From Granulosicoccus sp045110475 (GTDB lineage Bacteria; Pseudomonadota; Gammaproteobacteria; Granulosicoccales; Granulosicoccaceae), in contig JBGCGC010000007.1 of assembly GCA_045110475.1 (NCBI GenBank), positions 5,338-69,337 on the forward strand: DNA of 64,000 nucleotides, written 5' to 3'. The translations under genes were made by a program, and so were the position numbers. The notes beneath the pieces were generated by a model. The model searched no databases and was not told the origin of the DNA. It saw only the letters and a program-made list of their open reading frames with translations. Of this stretch, positions 17,764 through 27,416 are shown one piece after another. The first letter of the stretch is position 1. Each line of letters starts with the position of its first letter.

Positions 17764-19263
17764 TCACGCCGCAAAAAGTTTTTCGTCAACAACCTTGCCC
17801 TCCTCATCAATGCTATGCAGATGTACATCAAAGCCCCACAAATTCTGCAAGTGCTTGAGCACGGCATCCGAATCATCTGACAAGGGTCGGTTGCGATGCT
17901 GGCGGTGGCAGATTGTCAGGGAACGATCACCGTCCTGATCAAAACCGGTAATTTGTAAATCGGGTAGCTGACCATCACGATTGTACTGCTCGGATAGCAA
18001 ATACCGAACACGGCGATAGCCCTCTTCATTGTGGATGCTGTCAACCTCAAGAAACTGCTGCTCCTGTAAGTCGGAAATGGCAAACAACCTGAACTCCCTT
18101 ATCAGTCTTGGCGACAGATATTGCCCGATAAACGACTCATCCTTGTAGTTTCTCATCGCAAAATCCAGTACCGGCTGCCACTCTTTTCCGGCAATGTCCG
18201 GAAACCAGTAACGGTCTTCCTCTGTGGGCGTTTCACAAATGCGCTTGATATCCGTGAACATGGCAAACCCCAATGCGTAAGGATTAAACCCCCCGTAACC
18301 CTGTTCATCAAAACCACGCTGGCTGATGACGTTTGCATGCGAGGCAAGAACCTCCAACATGAAGCCATCATCGACCAGTCCCTTGTCATACATTCTGTTC
18401 AGAATCGTGTAGTGCCAGAAGGTTGCCCAGCCTTCATTCATTACTTTTGTTTGACCTTGCGGATAAAAGTACTGACCCATCTTGCGAACGATTCGAACAA
18501 TTTCACGTTGCCATCCTTGTAATTTGGGTGAGAATTTTTCGATGAAGTACAACAGATTTTCCTGAGGCTCTTCAATGTTGCCGGACGGACGCTCTGGAAT
18601 ATCGTCTGAGTTGCCCTGTGGCAAGGTACTCCAGATCTCATCATATTGCTGCCAGTCGTACTCAGCCCGTTCGCGTTGCCGTGCTATCTCTTCATCCAGC
18701 GAAAGCTGGCGAGGTCGGTGATAGCGCGATACGCCAAAATCCCGCAATGCGTGGCAAGCATCAAACATGTCTTCTACCGCTTGTAAACCGTACCGCTCTT
18801 CGCAACGATTGACAAAGTTTCTGGCAAAAACCATATAGTCGATAATGCCATCCGCATTAGTCCACTGACGAAACAGGTAGTTTCCCTTAAAAAACGAATT
18901 GTGCCCATAGCAGGCATGGGCAATAACCAGCCCCTGCAGCGGCATCGAGTTCTCTTCCATCAAATACGAGATGCACGGATCTGAATTAATCACAATCTCA
19001 TACGCCAGTCCTTGTGCACCTCTGCGATAAGACTCCTGTTGTATGATGAATTGCTTTCCAAATGACCAGTGAGGATAGGAAATGGGCAAACCCACCGATG
19101 CATAGGCATCGAGCATCTGCTCGGATGCAATTATTTCTATCTGGTTGGGATAGCAGTCAAGACCAAATTCACCAACGGCGATTTCTTTAATGGCCTTGTC
19201 GTAGCTATCTATCAATTCGAAATTCCAGTCCGGACCACAGGACAATGGCTCTCGACGCGTCAC
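17764..19263 (-). CDS. SpoVR family protein
   Basis: A 499-residue protein of the SpoVR/YcgB family, recognised from its full-length pattern (GPDWNFELIDSYDKAIKEIA at the N-terminus, YPHWSFGKQF, ACYGHNSFFKGNYLF, MNEGWATFWHYTILN and YLSPRLIREFRLFAI). It completes the conserved prkA-yeaH-spoVR triad seen in enterobacteria and pseudomonads, where the genes respond to stationary phase and nitrogen stress; the biochemical function of SpoVR is not established. The start overlaps the yeaH stop by 4 nt (ATGA). It ends 11 nt from the convergent amine-oxidase-like gene. Confidence 0.94.
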   Translation of the reverse strand: MTRREPLSCGPDWNFELIDSYDKAIKEIAVGEFGLDCYPNQIEIIASEQMLDAYASVGLPISYPHWSFGKQFIIQQESYRRGAQGLAYEIVINSDPCISYLMEENSMPLQGLVIAHACYGHNSFFKGNYLFRQWTNADGIIDYMVFARNFVNRCEERYGLQAVEDMFDACHALRDFGVSRYHRPRQLSLDEEIARQRERAEYDWQQYDEIWSTLPQGNSDDIPERPSGNIEEPQENLLYFIEKFSPKLQGWQREIVRIVRKMGQYFYPQGQTKVMNEGWATFWHYTILNRMYDKGLVDDGFMLEVLASHANVISQRGFDEQGYGGFNPYALGFAMFTDIKRICETPTEEDRYWFPDIAGKEWQPVLDFAMRNYKDESFIGQYLSPRLIREFRLFAISDLQEQQFLEVDSIHNEEGYRRVRYLLSEQYNRDGQLPDLQITGFDQDGDRSLTICHRQHRNRPLSDDSDAVLKHLQNLWGFDVHLHSIDEEGKVVDEKLFAA

Positions 19264-20525
19264 GGGCTTACACCTGCTGTTTCCGAGGAAAACAATTCAC
19301 GAAACACCGGATAAATATCCCGGTGCTGGTGCACTTTTGCCATGGCAAAATGCTTGCTCTCCAGACGCTGATAGGTTGCCGCCAGTGGCGAAGGACGAAC
19401 CGACACACGATCACTGACTTCGATATACGCATAATAGCGTGTCAATTGCAGAAGGCTTTCGTCCATGAACGCTCGACTACGCTCTGGATCTACACCGAAG
19501 GCATCACCATCTGATGCCTGCGCCCCGTAGATATTCCACTGCTCTGACGGATAGCGTGCACTGATGATCTCATGCATCAAGTGCAGAGCAGACAACACAA
19601 TCGTGCCACCGGTTTTACGATCATTGAAAAACGTTTCTTCGTCGACTTCATCAGCGTCATCCGTATGGCGAATGAAAACAATTTCCACGCGTTCGTACTT
19701 GCGTGACAGGAAAAGGTGTAACAAGGTGTAAAAGCGTTTGGCCAGATCCTTTCTGTGTTCGTCCATGGAAGCCGATACATCCATCAGACAGAACATAACG
19801 GCCTGGCTCATCGGTTTTGGGACCATGATCCGATTTCTGAACCGCAGGTCTATGTCATCCAGAAAGGGCACACGTTCGATTCGCTCGCGAAGCAGTGCAA
19901 GCTCCTTCTGACTGTCTTCACTCAAAACCCTTGGCGATTCATCGTCTTCCTGCTCGGATTCAAGTTCCTGCAAGCGACGTTTAGCAGCGCTTTTCAGCGC
20001 TATGCGCCTGCCCAGAGCCTGACGCATGGTCCGCACTACAGACAGATTGACTGGGCTCCCCTGCGATGTATAACCCGCTCGCTGTGGTTTCAGCTCCTTG
20101 ATATCACCAACCTGGGTACGAATCAGATGTGGTAACTCCAAATCATCGAAGAAAAGGTTCATAAACTCTTCCTGCGACAAGGCAAACGTAAAGCTGTCTT
20201 CGCCGTCGCCCCCTCCCCCTTCGCCAGAACCATCGCCCTGACCTTCGCTCTGCGGGCGCTTCAGCCTGTCGCCGACATGGAACTCCCTGTTACCGGGCAA
20301 AACCATTTCCCGATCCCCACCTGAACCGTGTCTCAGCTGAGGCTCGGAGACATCACGCGCTGGAAGATCAACCTTGCCACCCTGGCGCATGTCTTTTATG
20401 GAACGCTGGGAGACCATGTCTGACACCGCCCGTTTGATCTGCTGTTTGTAACGGCGCAGAAAACGTGCGCGATTGGCTGCGTTCTTGTTACGGTCGTTCA
20501 GGCGTCTGTCGATGATTACGGACAT
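19260..20525 (-). CDS. yeaH: YeaH/YhbH family VWA-like protein (DUF444)
   Basis: A 421-residue protein of the DUF444 family. The N-terminus MSVIIDRRLNDRNKNAANR is typical of YeaH, followed by a Gly/Glu-rich disordered segment (about 75-115) and a VWA-like core with MFCLMDVSASM, the MIDAS D-x-S-x-S. The family is encoded with the PrkA kinase and SpoVR and is thought to work with PrkA; the exact role is unknown. It lies 15 nt after prkA and overlaps spoVR. Confidence 0.94.
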   Translation of the reverse strand: MSVIIDRRLNDRNKNAANRARFLRRYKQQIKRAVSDMVSQRSIKDMRQGGKVDLPARDVSEPQLRHGSGGDREMVLPGNREFHVGDRLKRPQSEGQGDGSGEGGGGDGEDSFTFALSQEEFMNLFFDDLELPHLIRTQVGDIKELKPQRAGYTSQGSPVNLSVVRTMRQALGRRIALKSAAKRRLQELESEQEDDESPRVLSEDSQKELALLRERIERVPFLDDIDLRFRNRIMVPKPMSQAVMFCLMDVSASMDEHRKDLAKRFYTLLHLFLSRKYERVEIVFIRHTDDADEVDEETFFNDRKTGGTIVLSALHLMHEIISARYPSEQWNIYGAQASDGDAFGVDPERSRAFMDESLLQLTRYYAYIEVSDRVSVRPSPLAATYQRLESKHFAMAKVHQHRDIYPVFRELFSSETAGVSP

Positions 20526-20540
20526 GACATGGCACTCCGG

Positions 20541-22463
20541 CTACTGCGATTTCCTGACCCGCAGGTACCACTCGCACAGCAGGCGCACCTGCTTTTCTGT
20601 GTATCCCTTTTCCACCATACGCTCTACGAAACTATCGTGTTTATTACGTTCATCTGACGACGACTTGGCATTGAAAGATATCACTGGAAGCAGTTCTTCG
20701 GTGTTGGAGAACATTTTTTTCTCAATGACCTGGCGTAATTTTTCATAGCTTGTCCACGAGGGATTACTACCCGCATTGTTGGCCCGCGCTCTTAGCACGA
20801 AGTTGACAATTTCGTTACGAAAGTCCTTCGGATTGGCAATACCTGCAGGCTTTTCAATTTTTTCCAGTTCGTCGTTCAGTTGGGCTCTGTCAAAACTTTC
20901 ACCGGTTTCAGGATCACGGTAGTCTTCATCCTGTATCCAGTAATCTGCATAGGTAACATAGCGATCAAAAATATTCTGACCATATTCGGAATATGACTCA
21001 AGATAGGCAGTCTGAATTTCCTTACCGACAAATTCTGCATAACGGGGTGAAAGATAGCCTTTGATAAATTCAACGTAGCGCCTTTGCACTTCATCGGGTA
21101 ATTGCTCACGCAGCAATCGCTGCTCAAGGACGTACATTAGATGAACAGGATTGGCAGCGACTTCGCACTGATCATAATTGAATACGCTTGAAAGCACCTT
21201 GTAGGCAAAACGCGTCGAAATCCCGCTCATGCCTTCGTCTATTCCCGCAAAGTCACGGTACTCCTGCACTGACTTGGCACTCGGCTCAACATCTTTCAGG
21301 TTTTCGCCGTCGTATACTCGCATCTTAGTAAAAATATTGGAGTTTTCCGGCTCCACCAGACGCGAGAGTACGGAAAATTGAGCCATCATCGTCAGAGTGC
21401 CGGGAGCGCAGGGTGCTTCGGCCAGCGAACTGTTGGCAAGCAGCTTTTCGTAGATGGATACTTCTTCCGAGACCTGCAGGCAGTAAGGAACTTTTACGAT
21501 ATAGATTCGATCAAGAAACGCTTCGTTGTTACGGTTGTTGCGAAACGAGCGCCATTCTGACTCATTGGAGTGCGCCAGAATGACACCTTGAAATGGCATA
21601 GCCGAAAAACCTTCGGTGCCTTTGTAGTTCCCCTCCTGAGTCGCCGTCAGCAATGGGTGCAGCATTTTGATGGGCGCCTTGAACATCTCCACAAATTCCA
21701 GCAAACCCTGATTGGACAGACACAATCCCCCCGAATAACTGTAAGCATCGGGATCGTCCTGTGAAAAGGACTCGAGTTGACGAATATCTACCTTGCCGAC
21801 CAGAGACGAAATGTCCTGATTGTTTTCATCACCCGGCTCCGTCTTTGCGATGGCAACCTGCCGAAGCACAGAAGGTTGAACGCGCACTACTTTGAATTTG
21901 GTTAGATCACCGTCGAATTCAGCAAGGCGCTTTAACGCCCAAGGGCTCATGATGCCGGTCAGATACCTTCTGGGTATATTATATTCTTTCTCCAATGCGT
22001 CCGCTTCACGCTCTGGATTGAACAAGCCCAATGGCGATTCATTAACCGGCGAATCCTTTAGTGCGTAGATGGGATAAGACTCCATCAAGCTCTTGAGTCT
22101 TTCAGCAATAGACGACTTTCCACCTCCCACAGGTCCCAGCAAATAGAGTACTTGCTTGCGCTCCTCCAGGCCCTGAGCGGCGTGAGTAAAGTAGGAGACT
22201 ATCTGCGATATGGCCTCCTCCATTCCGTAGAACTCGCGAAACGCGGGATAACGGCGGATAACCCGATTAGAGTGTATTCGCGATAGTCGCGGATCGTTAC
22301 GCGTGTCGACAGTTTCAGGCTCTCCGATGGCTGCGAGCATTCGCTCGGCAGCGCTAGCGTAGGCCATTGGATCGTCACGACACAGTTCGAGATAATCGAG
22401 TAGTGACATCTCTTCATCGCGAGCCTTGGCATAGGTCTCGCGGTAGGCTTCAAACAAGCTCAC
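20541..22463 (-). CDS. prkA: PrkA family serine protein kinase (AAA+ type)
   Basis: A 640-residue PrkA/YeaG protein. It contains an AAA+ N-terminal region with Walker A GPVGGGKS (residues 110-117) and the family segment LSNQGLLEFVEMFKAPIKMLHPLLTATQEG (about 250-280), then the PrkA C-terminal domain. The start is GTG at 22463, supported by GGAGG 9 nt upstream; no ATG fits. It is the first gene of the prkA-yeaH-spoVR operon. A long gap (about 580 nt) upstream leaves room for a regulated promoter; I saw no clear sigma-54 -24/-12 element. Confidence 0.95.
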   Translation of the reverse strand: MSLFEAYRETYAKARDEEMSLLDYLELCRDDPMAYASAAERMLAAIGEPETVDTRNDPRLSRIHSNRVIRRYPAFREFYGMEEAISQIVSYFTHAAQGLEERKQVLYLLGPVGGGKSSIAERLKSLMESYPIYALKDSPVNESPLGLFNPEREADALEKEYNIPRRYLTGIMSPWALKRLAEFDGDLTKFKVVRVQPSVLRQVAIAKTEPGDENNQDISSLVGKVDIRQLESFSQDDPDAYSYSGGLCLSNQGLLEFVEMFKAPIKMLHPLLTATQEGNYKGTEGFSAMPFQGVILAHSNESEWRSFRNNRNNEAFLDRIYIVKVPYCLQVSEEVSIYEKLLANSSLAEAPCAPGTLTMMAQFSVLSRLVEPENSNIFTKMRVYDGENLKDVEPSAKSVQEYRDFAGIDEGMSGISTRFAYKVLSSVFNYDQCEVAANPVHLMYVLEQRLLREQLPDEVQRRYVEFIKGYLSPRYAEFVGKEIQTAYLESYSEYGQNIFDRYVTYADYWIQDEDYRDPETGESFDRAQLNDELEKIEKPAGIANPKDFRNEIVNFVLRARANNAGSNPSWTSYEKLRQVIEKKMFSNTEELLPVISFNAKSSSDERNKHDSFVERMVEKGYTEKQVRLLCEWYLRVRKSQ

Positions 22464-23044
22464 TATAAAGAACCTCCGTTACTATCGGATGAACCCGCTA
22501 CATTAGCGTACCGTTCAGTCGATAGTCATTGATTAATGACGCAGATGATCAGTATTACGTTGCAATCACGCAGAGTGCTCACAGTCACTAATAATTTCAA
22601 CTTGACTCGTTAAAAAAACCTTTTGTTATTTGCCTGAACCTGAAGGAAAGATAGCAGCCGGAGCAACGGCGACTAGTCTGAGGTTCAACGCAACTATTTA
22701 ATGACGATCTCGGCAATCATGCAGCAAGAAACAGTCCGGTAACGCACGGTTTCACTACACAGTGGCCAAAGACCGCTTGTAGGCGCTATTTGCGCCCTGA
22801 ACCTCACCATGTAGCCTTGTGATTTGCACCACGACGTTGACAGGTTCTGCTTGCGACCCACTCCTTTTGATATTCACAGATGTCTGCCATGACCACACTG
22901 ATACATCTTGTAGCAAAGTCAGGCTCAACGGCACTCTGGTTGTGCAGGAACAGTTGAGCAACGACCCTGATCTCATTCTTCTTACACGTATTACCCATAG
23001 GTATACTATGAAGGCAAGAGGTGTCACTGCAGCCTGGATTACTC
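22464..23044. other. Divergent intergenic region between prkA and greB
   Basis: About 580 nt with only short, mutually overlapping frames that have no family signature. It must hold the prkA promoter on the minus strand and the greB promoter on the plus strand. A TATACT hexamer at 23002-23007 is the best greB candidate. An A-run/T-run stretch at 22611-22630 could belong to a prkA upstream element. Nothing else is recognised. Confidence 0.6.
23002..23007 (+). promoter_or_regulatory. Candidate -10 box for greB
   Basis: TATACT lies 37 nt before the chosen greB ATG. The -35 position 17-18 nt upstream reads TTCTTA, a weak match, so only the -10 is convincing. Confidence 0.35.
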
Positions 23045-23530
23045 ATGAACTCAGACGTCATTACAGCCGAAGGTTTTGCAGCGTTACAGCAAGAACTCGA
23101 CGAGCTGTGGCGTAAGGAGAGACCAGCGACGACCAAAATAGTTCAATGGGCGGCCAGCCTCGGCGATCGTTCCGAAAACGCAGATTATCAATATAATAAA
23201 AAGCGGCTTCGCGAGATTGATCGCCGCGTGAGATTTCTGAGAAAACGACTGGAGATCCTGAAGGTTGTGGAATACAGTCCGGTTCAGGAAGGAAAAGCGT
23301 TTTTCGGTGCCTGGGTAACACTGATCGATGAACACGGGAAAACCCTGTCTTTCCGAATCGTCGGGCCGGATGAAATTTATGGCAAGAACGACTATGTCTC
23401 TGTTAATTCGCCGGTCGCCAAAGTCTGTATTGGTAAATCAGTTGGCGATGAGGTCAGCGTTACCATCATGGATGCGCGCAAGGATTGGGAGATTCATGCA
23501 ATAACTTATCGAGTGAATACGTGCCAGTAG
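23045..23530 (+). CDS. greB: Transcription elongation factor GreB
   Basis: From ATG 23045 the product has 161 residues, the size of GreB. The N-terminal coiled coil carries ITAEGFAALQQELDELW and the conserved GDRSENADYQYNKKRLREIDRR tip and hairpin, whose acidic residues enter the RNA polymerase secondary channel to stimulate transcript cleavage. The C-terminal FKBP-like domain includes FRIVGPDEI and SPVAKVCIGKSVGDEV. The YQYNKKRLREIDRRVRFL pattern favours GreB over GreA. It is monocistronic, convergent with the aldo/keto reductase-RidA gene. Confidence 0.94.
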   Translation: MNSDVITAEGFAALQQELDELWRKERPATTKIVQWAASLGDRSENADYQYNKKRLREIDRRVRFLRKRLEILKVVEYSPVQEGKAFFGAWVTLIDEHGKTLSFRIVGPDEIYGKNDYVSVNSPVAKVCIGKSVGDEVSVTIMDARKDWEIHAITYRVNTCQ

Positions 23531-23687
23531 CGATAGTGAGATAGCGCAGGTCAAAGCAGCCGTGGCGATTGCTCCAACTTCATCAAGTGAATGCTCAACC
23601 AGCCTGACTTGTGTTTGCAGGCCAAACGAGCTTTTTCAGTCAAATCTGGACCTGCACGACATTAACCGGAATCACAACACAAAAGGC

Positions 23688-25163
23688 TTACCCAACAATG
23701 GCTTCAGCCTCGATTTCAACACGATAGTCTCCCACCAGATTACTCACTTCAAGCAATGTATTGGCTGGCAAGGTATCCGCAAAGTACCTGCCGTGCACAC
23801 GTGATACCACCTCCCAGTCAGAGACGTTTTTCAGATAAATGCGTGTCCTGATGACATCGTTCATCGATGCTCCGAGCGCTGCAAGACTGGCAGATATCTT
23901 GTCCAGCACATAAACCGTTTGTGCTTGCAAATCGTTGATGCCGATAATCCGGTCTACCCCGTGGGTTGCGGTCGTGCCGCTCACCATGACCCTATCTGCA
24001 TCACGTACAGCTCTACTGTATCCGCAGACAGGCTCATACTCACTGCCGCTGCTGATTCGAAAGCGGTGCGGCTTGCCAGCTACTGCCTTTTTTTCAAATA
24101 CCGGCGGCAGTGAGTCAAGATGATCACTGAGATCGCCAGATGCCGTCAGGTACGGTGGACGTCGATACTCCGAACCACAATCGCCGGCTATCCTGTGCAA
24201 TTGCTGACTACATTGACTTATCTGCGCGTGATCAGCATCGGTGAGTGTGAACGTTAACGGTACCTTGTTGTTATGGCGATGCTGACGCTCGGTTAGCCGC
24301 GCACCTACGATGACACCCGCCACCGCTGCTTGCTCCAACACCCAACGCGTCGCAATATTGGAGATTGAGACCTTGTGTCTGAGCGCCACCTCATTCAACG
24401 TACACAACATGCTCTGAAAAACAGACCACCCCCCGACTGCCTGAATAAACCGTTGGTACTTCATCTTGCTCCAGTCAGGCACTGCATCAGGTTCTGGTGC
24501 ATCAAGCCATTTGTCGCTCAGAAATCCACCAGCCAACGTGCCATAGGCCAGTAGGCGAACATCAGTCTGCGCGCACAACTCGCTCATATCGGCAAGTGCA
24601 CGTGGATCCAGAACCGATAAACACACTTGATTTGTCGCTATTTCATGACCACAACTCAACAGCACCTTCAGATGATCGGTGTCGAAGTTGGTCAATCCGA
24701 TATGCCGAATCCAGCCTTCGTGCTTCAAGCTCATAAGTGTATCCATGACATCAATGTAGCCGGGATGATCAAAGTTCCACCAGTGCAGTTGTAGTAGATC
24801 TATGCAATCCACCCCGAGACGTTCCTTGCGCTCCTTGATGCCACTTCGTACCGCGTCAGGGGTGCACTCGAAAGGTTGTGGACACCACTTTGTCAATAAA
24901 ACAGGGGGAGGCTGATCGCCACTCTCCGCCATTATGGTTTTGCGCGCTAATCCCGCTATCAGCTCTGCACTGCCGTAATGATCAGCCATGTCAAAGCAGC
25001 TAAATCCATCACTGGCATATCCAACCAGCTCATCTGCCGCAATTTTTCGATCCAATGGCGTACCAATGCGCTCTAGATCAGCAACCTGCCAGAGGCCGGT
25101 GATGATCGGATTGCTCTCCAGTCCAAAGCAACTCAATGAGTGAGGCAGTGGTAATTTTTTCAT
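23688..25163 (-). CDS. Aldo/keto reductase fused to a RidA-like (YjgF/YER057c) domain
   Basis: A 491-residue two-domain protein. Residues about 10-330 are an aldo/keto reductase with an intact tetrad: Asp58 and Tyr63 in FDMADHYG, Lys92 in LLTKWCPQP and His127 in LLQLHWWN. Residues about 360-491 are a RidA/YjgF domain (VMVSGTTATHG, SLAALGASMNDVIRTRIYLKN, with the Arg that in RidA binds the substrate carboxylate, and VEIEAEAIVG). RidA proteins deaminate reactive enamine/imine intermediates, so the fusion could couple carbonyl reduction with imine hydrolysis; that is inference. It is the last gene of the long cox-liv run and overlaps the binding-protein gene by 4 nt. Confidence 0.88.
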   Translation of the reverse strand: MKKLPLPHSLSCFGLESNPIITGLWQVADLERIGTPLDRKIAADELVGYASDGFSCFDMADHYGSAELIAGLARKTIMAESGDQPPPVLLTKWCPQPFECTPDAVRSGIKERKERLGVDCIDLLQLHWWNFDHPGYIDVMDTLMSLKHEGWIRHIGLTNFDTDHLKVLLSCGHEIATNQVCLSVLDPRALADMSELCAQTDVRLLAYGTLAGGFLSDKWLDAPEPDAVPDWSKMKYQRFIQAVGGWSVFQSMLCTLNEVALRHKVSISNIATRWVLEQAAVAGVIVGARLTERQHRHNNKVPLTFTLTDADHAQISQCSQQLHRIAGDCGSEYRRPPYLTASGDLSDHLDSLPPVFEKKAVAGKPHRFRISSGSEYEPVCGYSRAVRDADRVMVSGTTATHGVDRIIGINDLQAQTVYVLDKISASLAALGASMNDVIRTRIYLKNVSDWEVVSRVHGRYFADTLPANTLLEVSNLVGDYRVEIEAEAIVG

Positions 25164-26446
25164 TGGCTCAGCGTGGCAATGAAGGCATCAACGTCGGCGA
25201 GAGGAAAATAGGAAACCTCTTGTGTTCCCTCTTCTGTGAATGACCACGCCAGAGCTGGCGCAGATACATCGCCGTTTTCATCAAATACAACAGCCCCGGT
25301 GGCACCCTGATAGGAGACCGCCTCACCGCTTGCCAACAACTTGCGAGCCTCCGACAGACTTTGCACTGTGGGAAAAACAGGCGTTCCTTCTGGATCGGTG
25401 ACAGTTGAAACCTGCGCTGCGATAGCCGCACCTGTCAGTTCTGGGGCAGCTTGCATGGCAAGCAAGGAAATCATGACCGCGTCAAAGCTGTTTGGCAGTC
25501 CCGGGCCATTGGGCTCAGAGTCAAATTTTTCCTTGTACATATCGACAAACGAATTAGCGGATTCGGTTCTGGGAGGTGCCGAATCATGACCCACAGCATC
25601 TTTCAGATATTGCATGCCAACACCATCGCGAAACTCATCAGACTTAAGCGCATTGGCAAGTACCATTTTTTGCGTTCCACCCAGAGATACCCATTCCCTG
25701 ACAACCGAGATGCCTTCCGTCGGATAGATTGCCATGTATACAGCTTCTGGCTTGGTTTTCAATACTTCTGTTACCTCTGCCCGGTACGAAGGCTGTGCGT
25801 CATTGATGGCTGCCGATGTGGTGACCTCAATACCCAATGATTTCAGATCGGCTGCAACCAGCTTTCCAATATCCTGTCCCCAGTCATCGTTCTTATAGAA
25901 GATACCAACACTTTTATAGCCACGCTCCTGGATAAGCTTTACTGCAACTGCCGCCTGATTTCGAGTGGTCGCAAACGTTCGAAACCATAAGCCGTCCGTC
26001 TTGCCTTCCGCGGCTACATCAGTAAATGCAGTGGATGAGGAGCAGCAGGACATTTGCATCACACCTGCCGGGACAGTGACCGACGTCAGGATTGGCATGG
26101 ACACACCACTGGACACCGCACCCAGCAAAACCGGGACCTTATCCAGATCGACCAGTGCTTTTGCTGCATCCACACCAATCTTGGGATCGACCTGCGTGTC
26201 ACGCAACACCATATCGATGTCACAGCCTTTGACTCCACCCGACTCATTGAAAATGTCAACCGCGAACTGTGCGGTTTCGGCGATAGGCCGGCCCCAGTCA
26301 ACCGAGGTTGGCAGCACGGCACCAATCCTGGTCGTGCAGTCTGCAGCGTGTGCGGCAGTCAACGGCATCATACTGGACATCAGCAGTCCGAGCGCAAGAG
26401 TAAGCGCTGCGTATCCTCTGGTCGTGATTGTATTACTGCGTTTCAT
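25160..26446 (-). CDS. ABC transporter periplasmic substrate-binding protein (branched-chain amino acid/amide type)
   Basis: A 428-residue type I periplasmic binding protein with a signal peptide ending at TAAHAAD. The mature part starts IGAVLPTSVDWGRPIAETAQFAVDIFNESGGVKG, the usual LivK-like opening, and continues with GAVSSGVSMPILT and VGIFYKNDDWGQD. Substrates of this family include branched-chain amino acids, amides, urea and aromatic compounds; which applies here is unknown. GGGAGG precedes the ATG on the minus strand. It follows livM by 22 nt. Confidence 0.9.
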   Translation of the reverse strand: MKRSNTITTRGYAALTLALGLLMSSMMPLTAAHAADCTTRIGAVLPTSVDWGRPIAETAQFAVDIFNESGGVKGCDIDMVLRDTQVDPKIGVDAAKALVDLDKVPVLLGAVSSGVSMPILTSVTVPAGVMQMSCCSSSTAFTDVAAEGKTDGLWFRTFATTRNQAAVAVKLIQERGYKSVGIFYKNDDWGQDIGKLVAADLKSLGIEVTTSAAINDAQPSYRAEVTEVLKTKPEAVYMAIYPTEGISVVREWVSLGGTQKMVLANALKSDEFRDGVGMQYLKDAVGHDSAPPRTESANSFVDMYKEKFDSEPNGPGLPNSFDAVMISLLAMQAAPELTGAAIAAQVSTVTDPEGTPVFPTVQSLSEARKLLASGEAVSYQGATGAVVFDENGDVSAPALAWSFTEEGTQEVSYFPLADVDAFIATLSQ

Positions 26447-26468
26447 GTTGCCTCCCGGGCATCGTGTG

Positions 26469-27416
26469 TTATGAAGTGGTGTAGTCCATCTGTGTCAGTT
26501 TTTCGGGTAGCAAGCCTCGAGGGCGTGCCAGCAAGCTCAGCACGATAATGCAACCTATCAAAATGTACTGAATGGACCCAGCATACAACTGCCAGTGCTG
26601 CGGCGCAAAGGAGGTTAGAAGCCAACCGCTACCAACCCAGCCACCCCACACCACCAGCGTACCTAAAATGGCACCTTGATTGTTGCCGGCACCGCCTACA
26701 ATGAGCATCGCCCAAATCTGGAATGTCAGAATCGGGGCCAGATCCTGCGGGCTGATAAACGCATAAAATGTTGCATACAGAGCACCCGAAAGGCCCATGA
26801 TCATGGCACCCAGAACAAAAGAGACTAATCTGATGACTGGCGGTGATTTCCCCAGCGATCGCGCAGCACGTTCATTCTCACGCACGGCACGCAGCAGTCT
26901 GCCAAAGGGTGAACGCACCAGATTCTCAAGAAAGGCATAGACTGCAATAAGACATACAACCACAACGAAAAGAAACAGAATGTTGTATGTCAGCGGATTG
27001 TCTATTGCAGACTCAAATGGTCGTGCAAACCCGCGCAGCCCTTTTGCACCACCGGTAAGATACTCAGCATTGCGAACAACCGATTCCAGGGCAACCGCGA
27101 CACCGAACGTTGCGATAGCCAGATAGTCGTGCCGCAGACGCGTGGTGGCAAGACCCACCAGCACTGCCAGAGCACCGGCCAGCAAAATACCTCCGATGAA
27201 AGCTATGGGATAGGATAAGGCAAAGCCGCCGAAGCCATCGACTCTGTTCGGACCTCCCAATATCACCATGCCGTAGGCACCAGCGCCAAAGAAAGCAACA
27301 ATGCCTCCATTAAACAACCCGGTAAAGCCCCACTGCAAATTAAGACCGAGAACAGCGATAGCCAGAATCAGTGCAATAGTGAGAAAGAAGGTCAGATACG
27401 AGACGATACCGATCAT
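26469..27416 (-). CDS. livM: Branched-chain amino acid-type ABC transporter permease LivM
   Basis: A 315-residue permease of the LivM family with eight or more hydrophobic segments. GLNLQWGFTGLFNGGIVAFFGAGAY at the N-terminus and the EAA-like loop GRLLRAVRENERAARSLG (about residues 170-190) are diagnostic, followed by GGLAGALYATFY-type sequence (GLSGALYATFYAFISPQ). It overlaps livH by 4 nt (ATGA). Confidence 0.93.
   Translation of the reverse strand: MIGIVSYLTFFLTIALILAIAVLGLNLQWGFTGLFNGGIVAFFGAGAYGMVILGGPNRVDGFGGFALSYPIAFIGGILLAGALAVLVGLATTRLRHDYLAIATFGVAVALESVVRNAEYLTGGAKGLRGFARPFESAIDNPLTYNILFLFVVVVCLIAVYAFLENLVRSPFGRLLRAVRENERAARSLGKSPPVIRLVSFVLGAMIMGLSGALYATFYAFISPQDLAPILTFQIWAMLIVGGAGNNQGAILGTLVVWGGWVGSGWLLTSFAPQHWQLYAGSIQYILIGCIIVLSLLARPRGLLPEKLTQMDYTTS

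Noticed and set aside
22755..23136. Several frames of 80-110 codons between prkA and greB
   Set aside because: They overlap each other on both strands and the true greB start; none shows a family signature.
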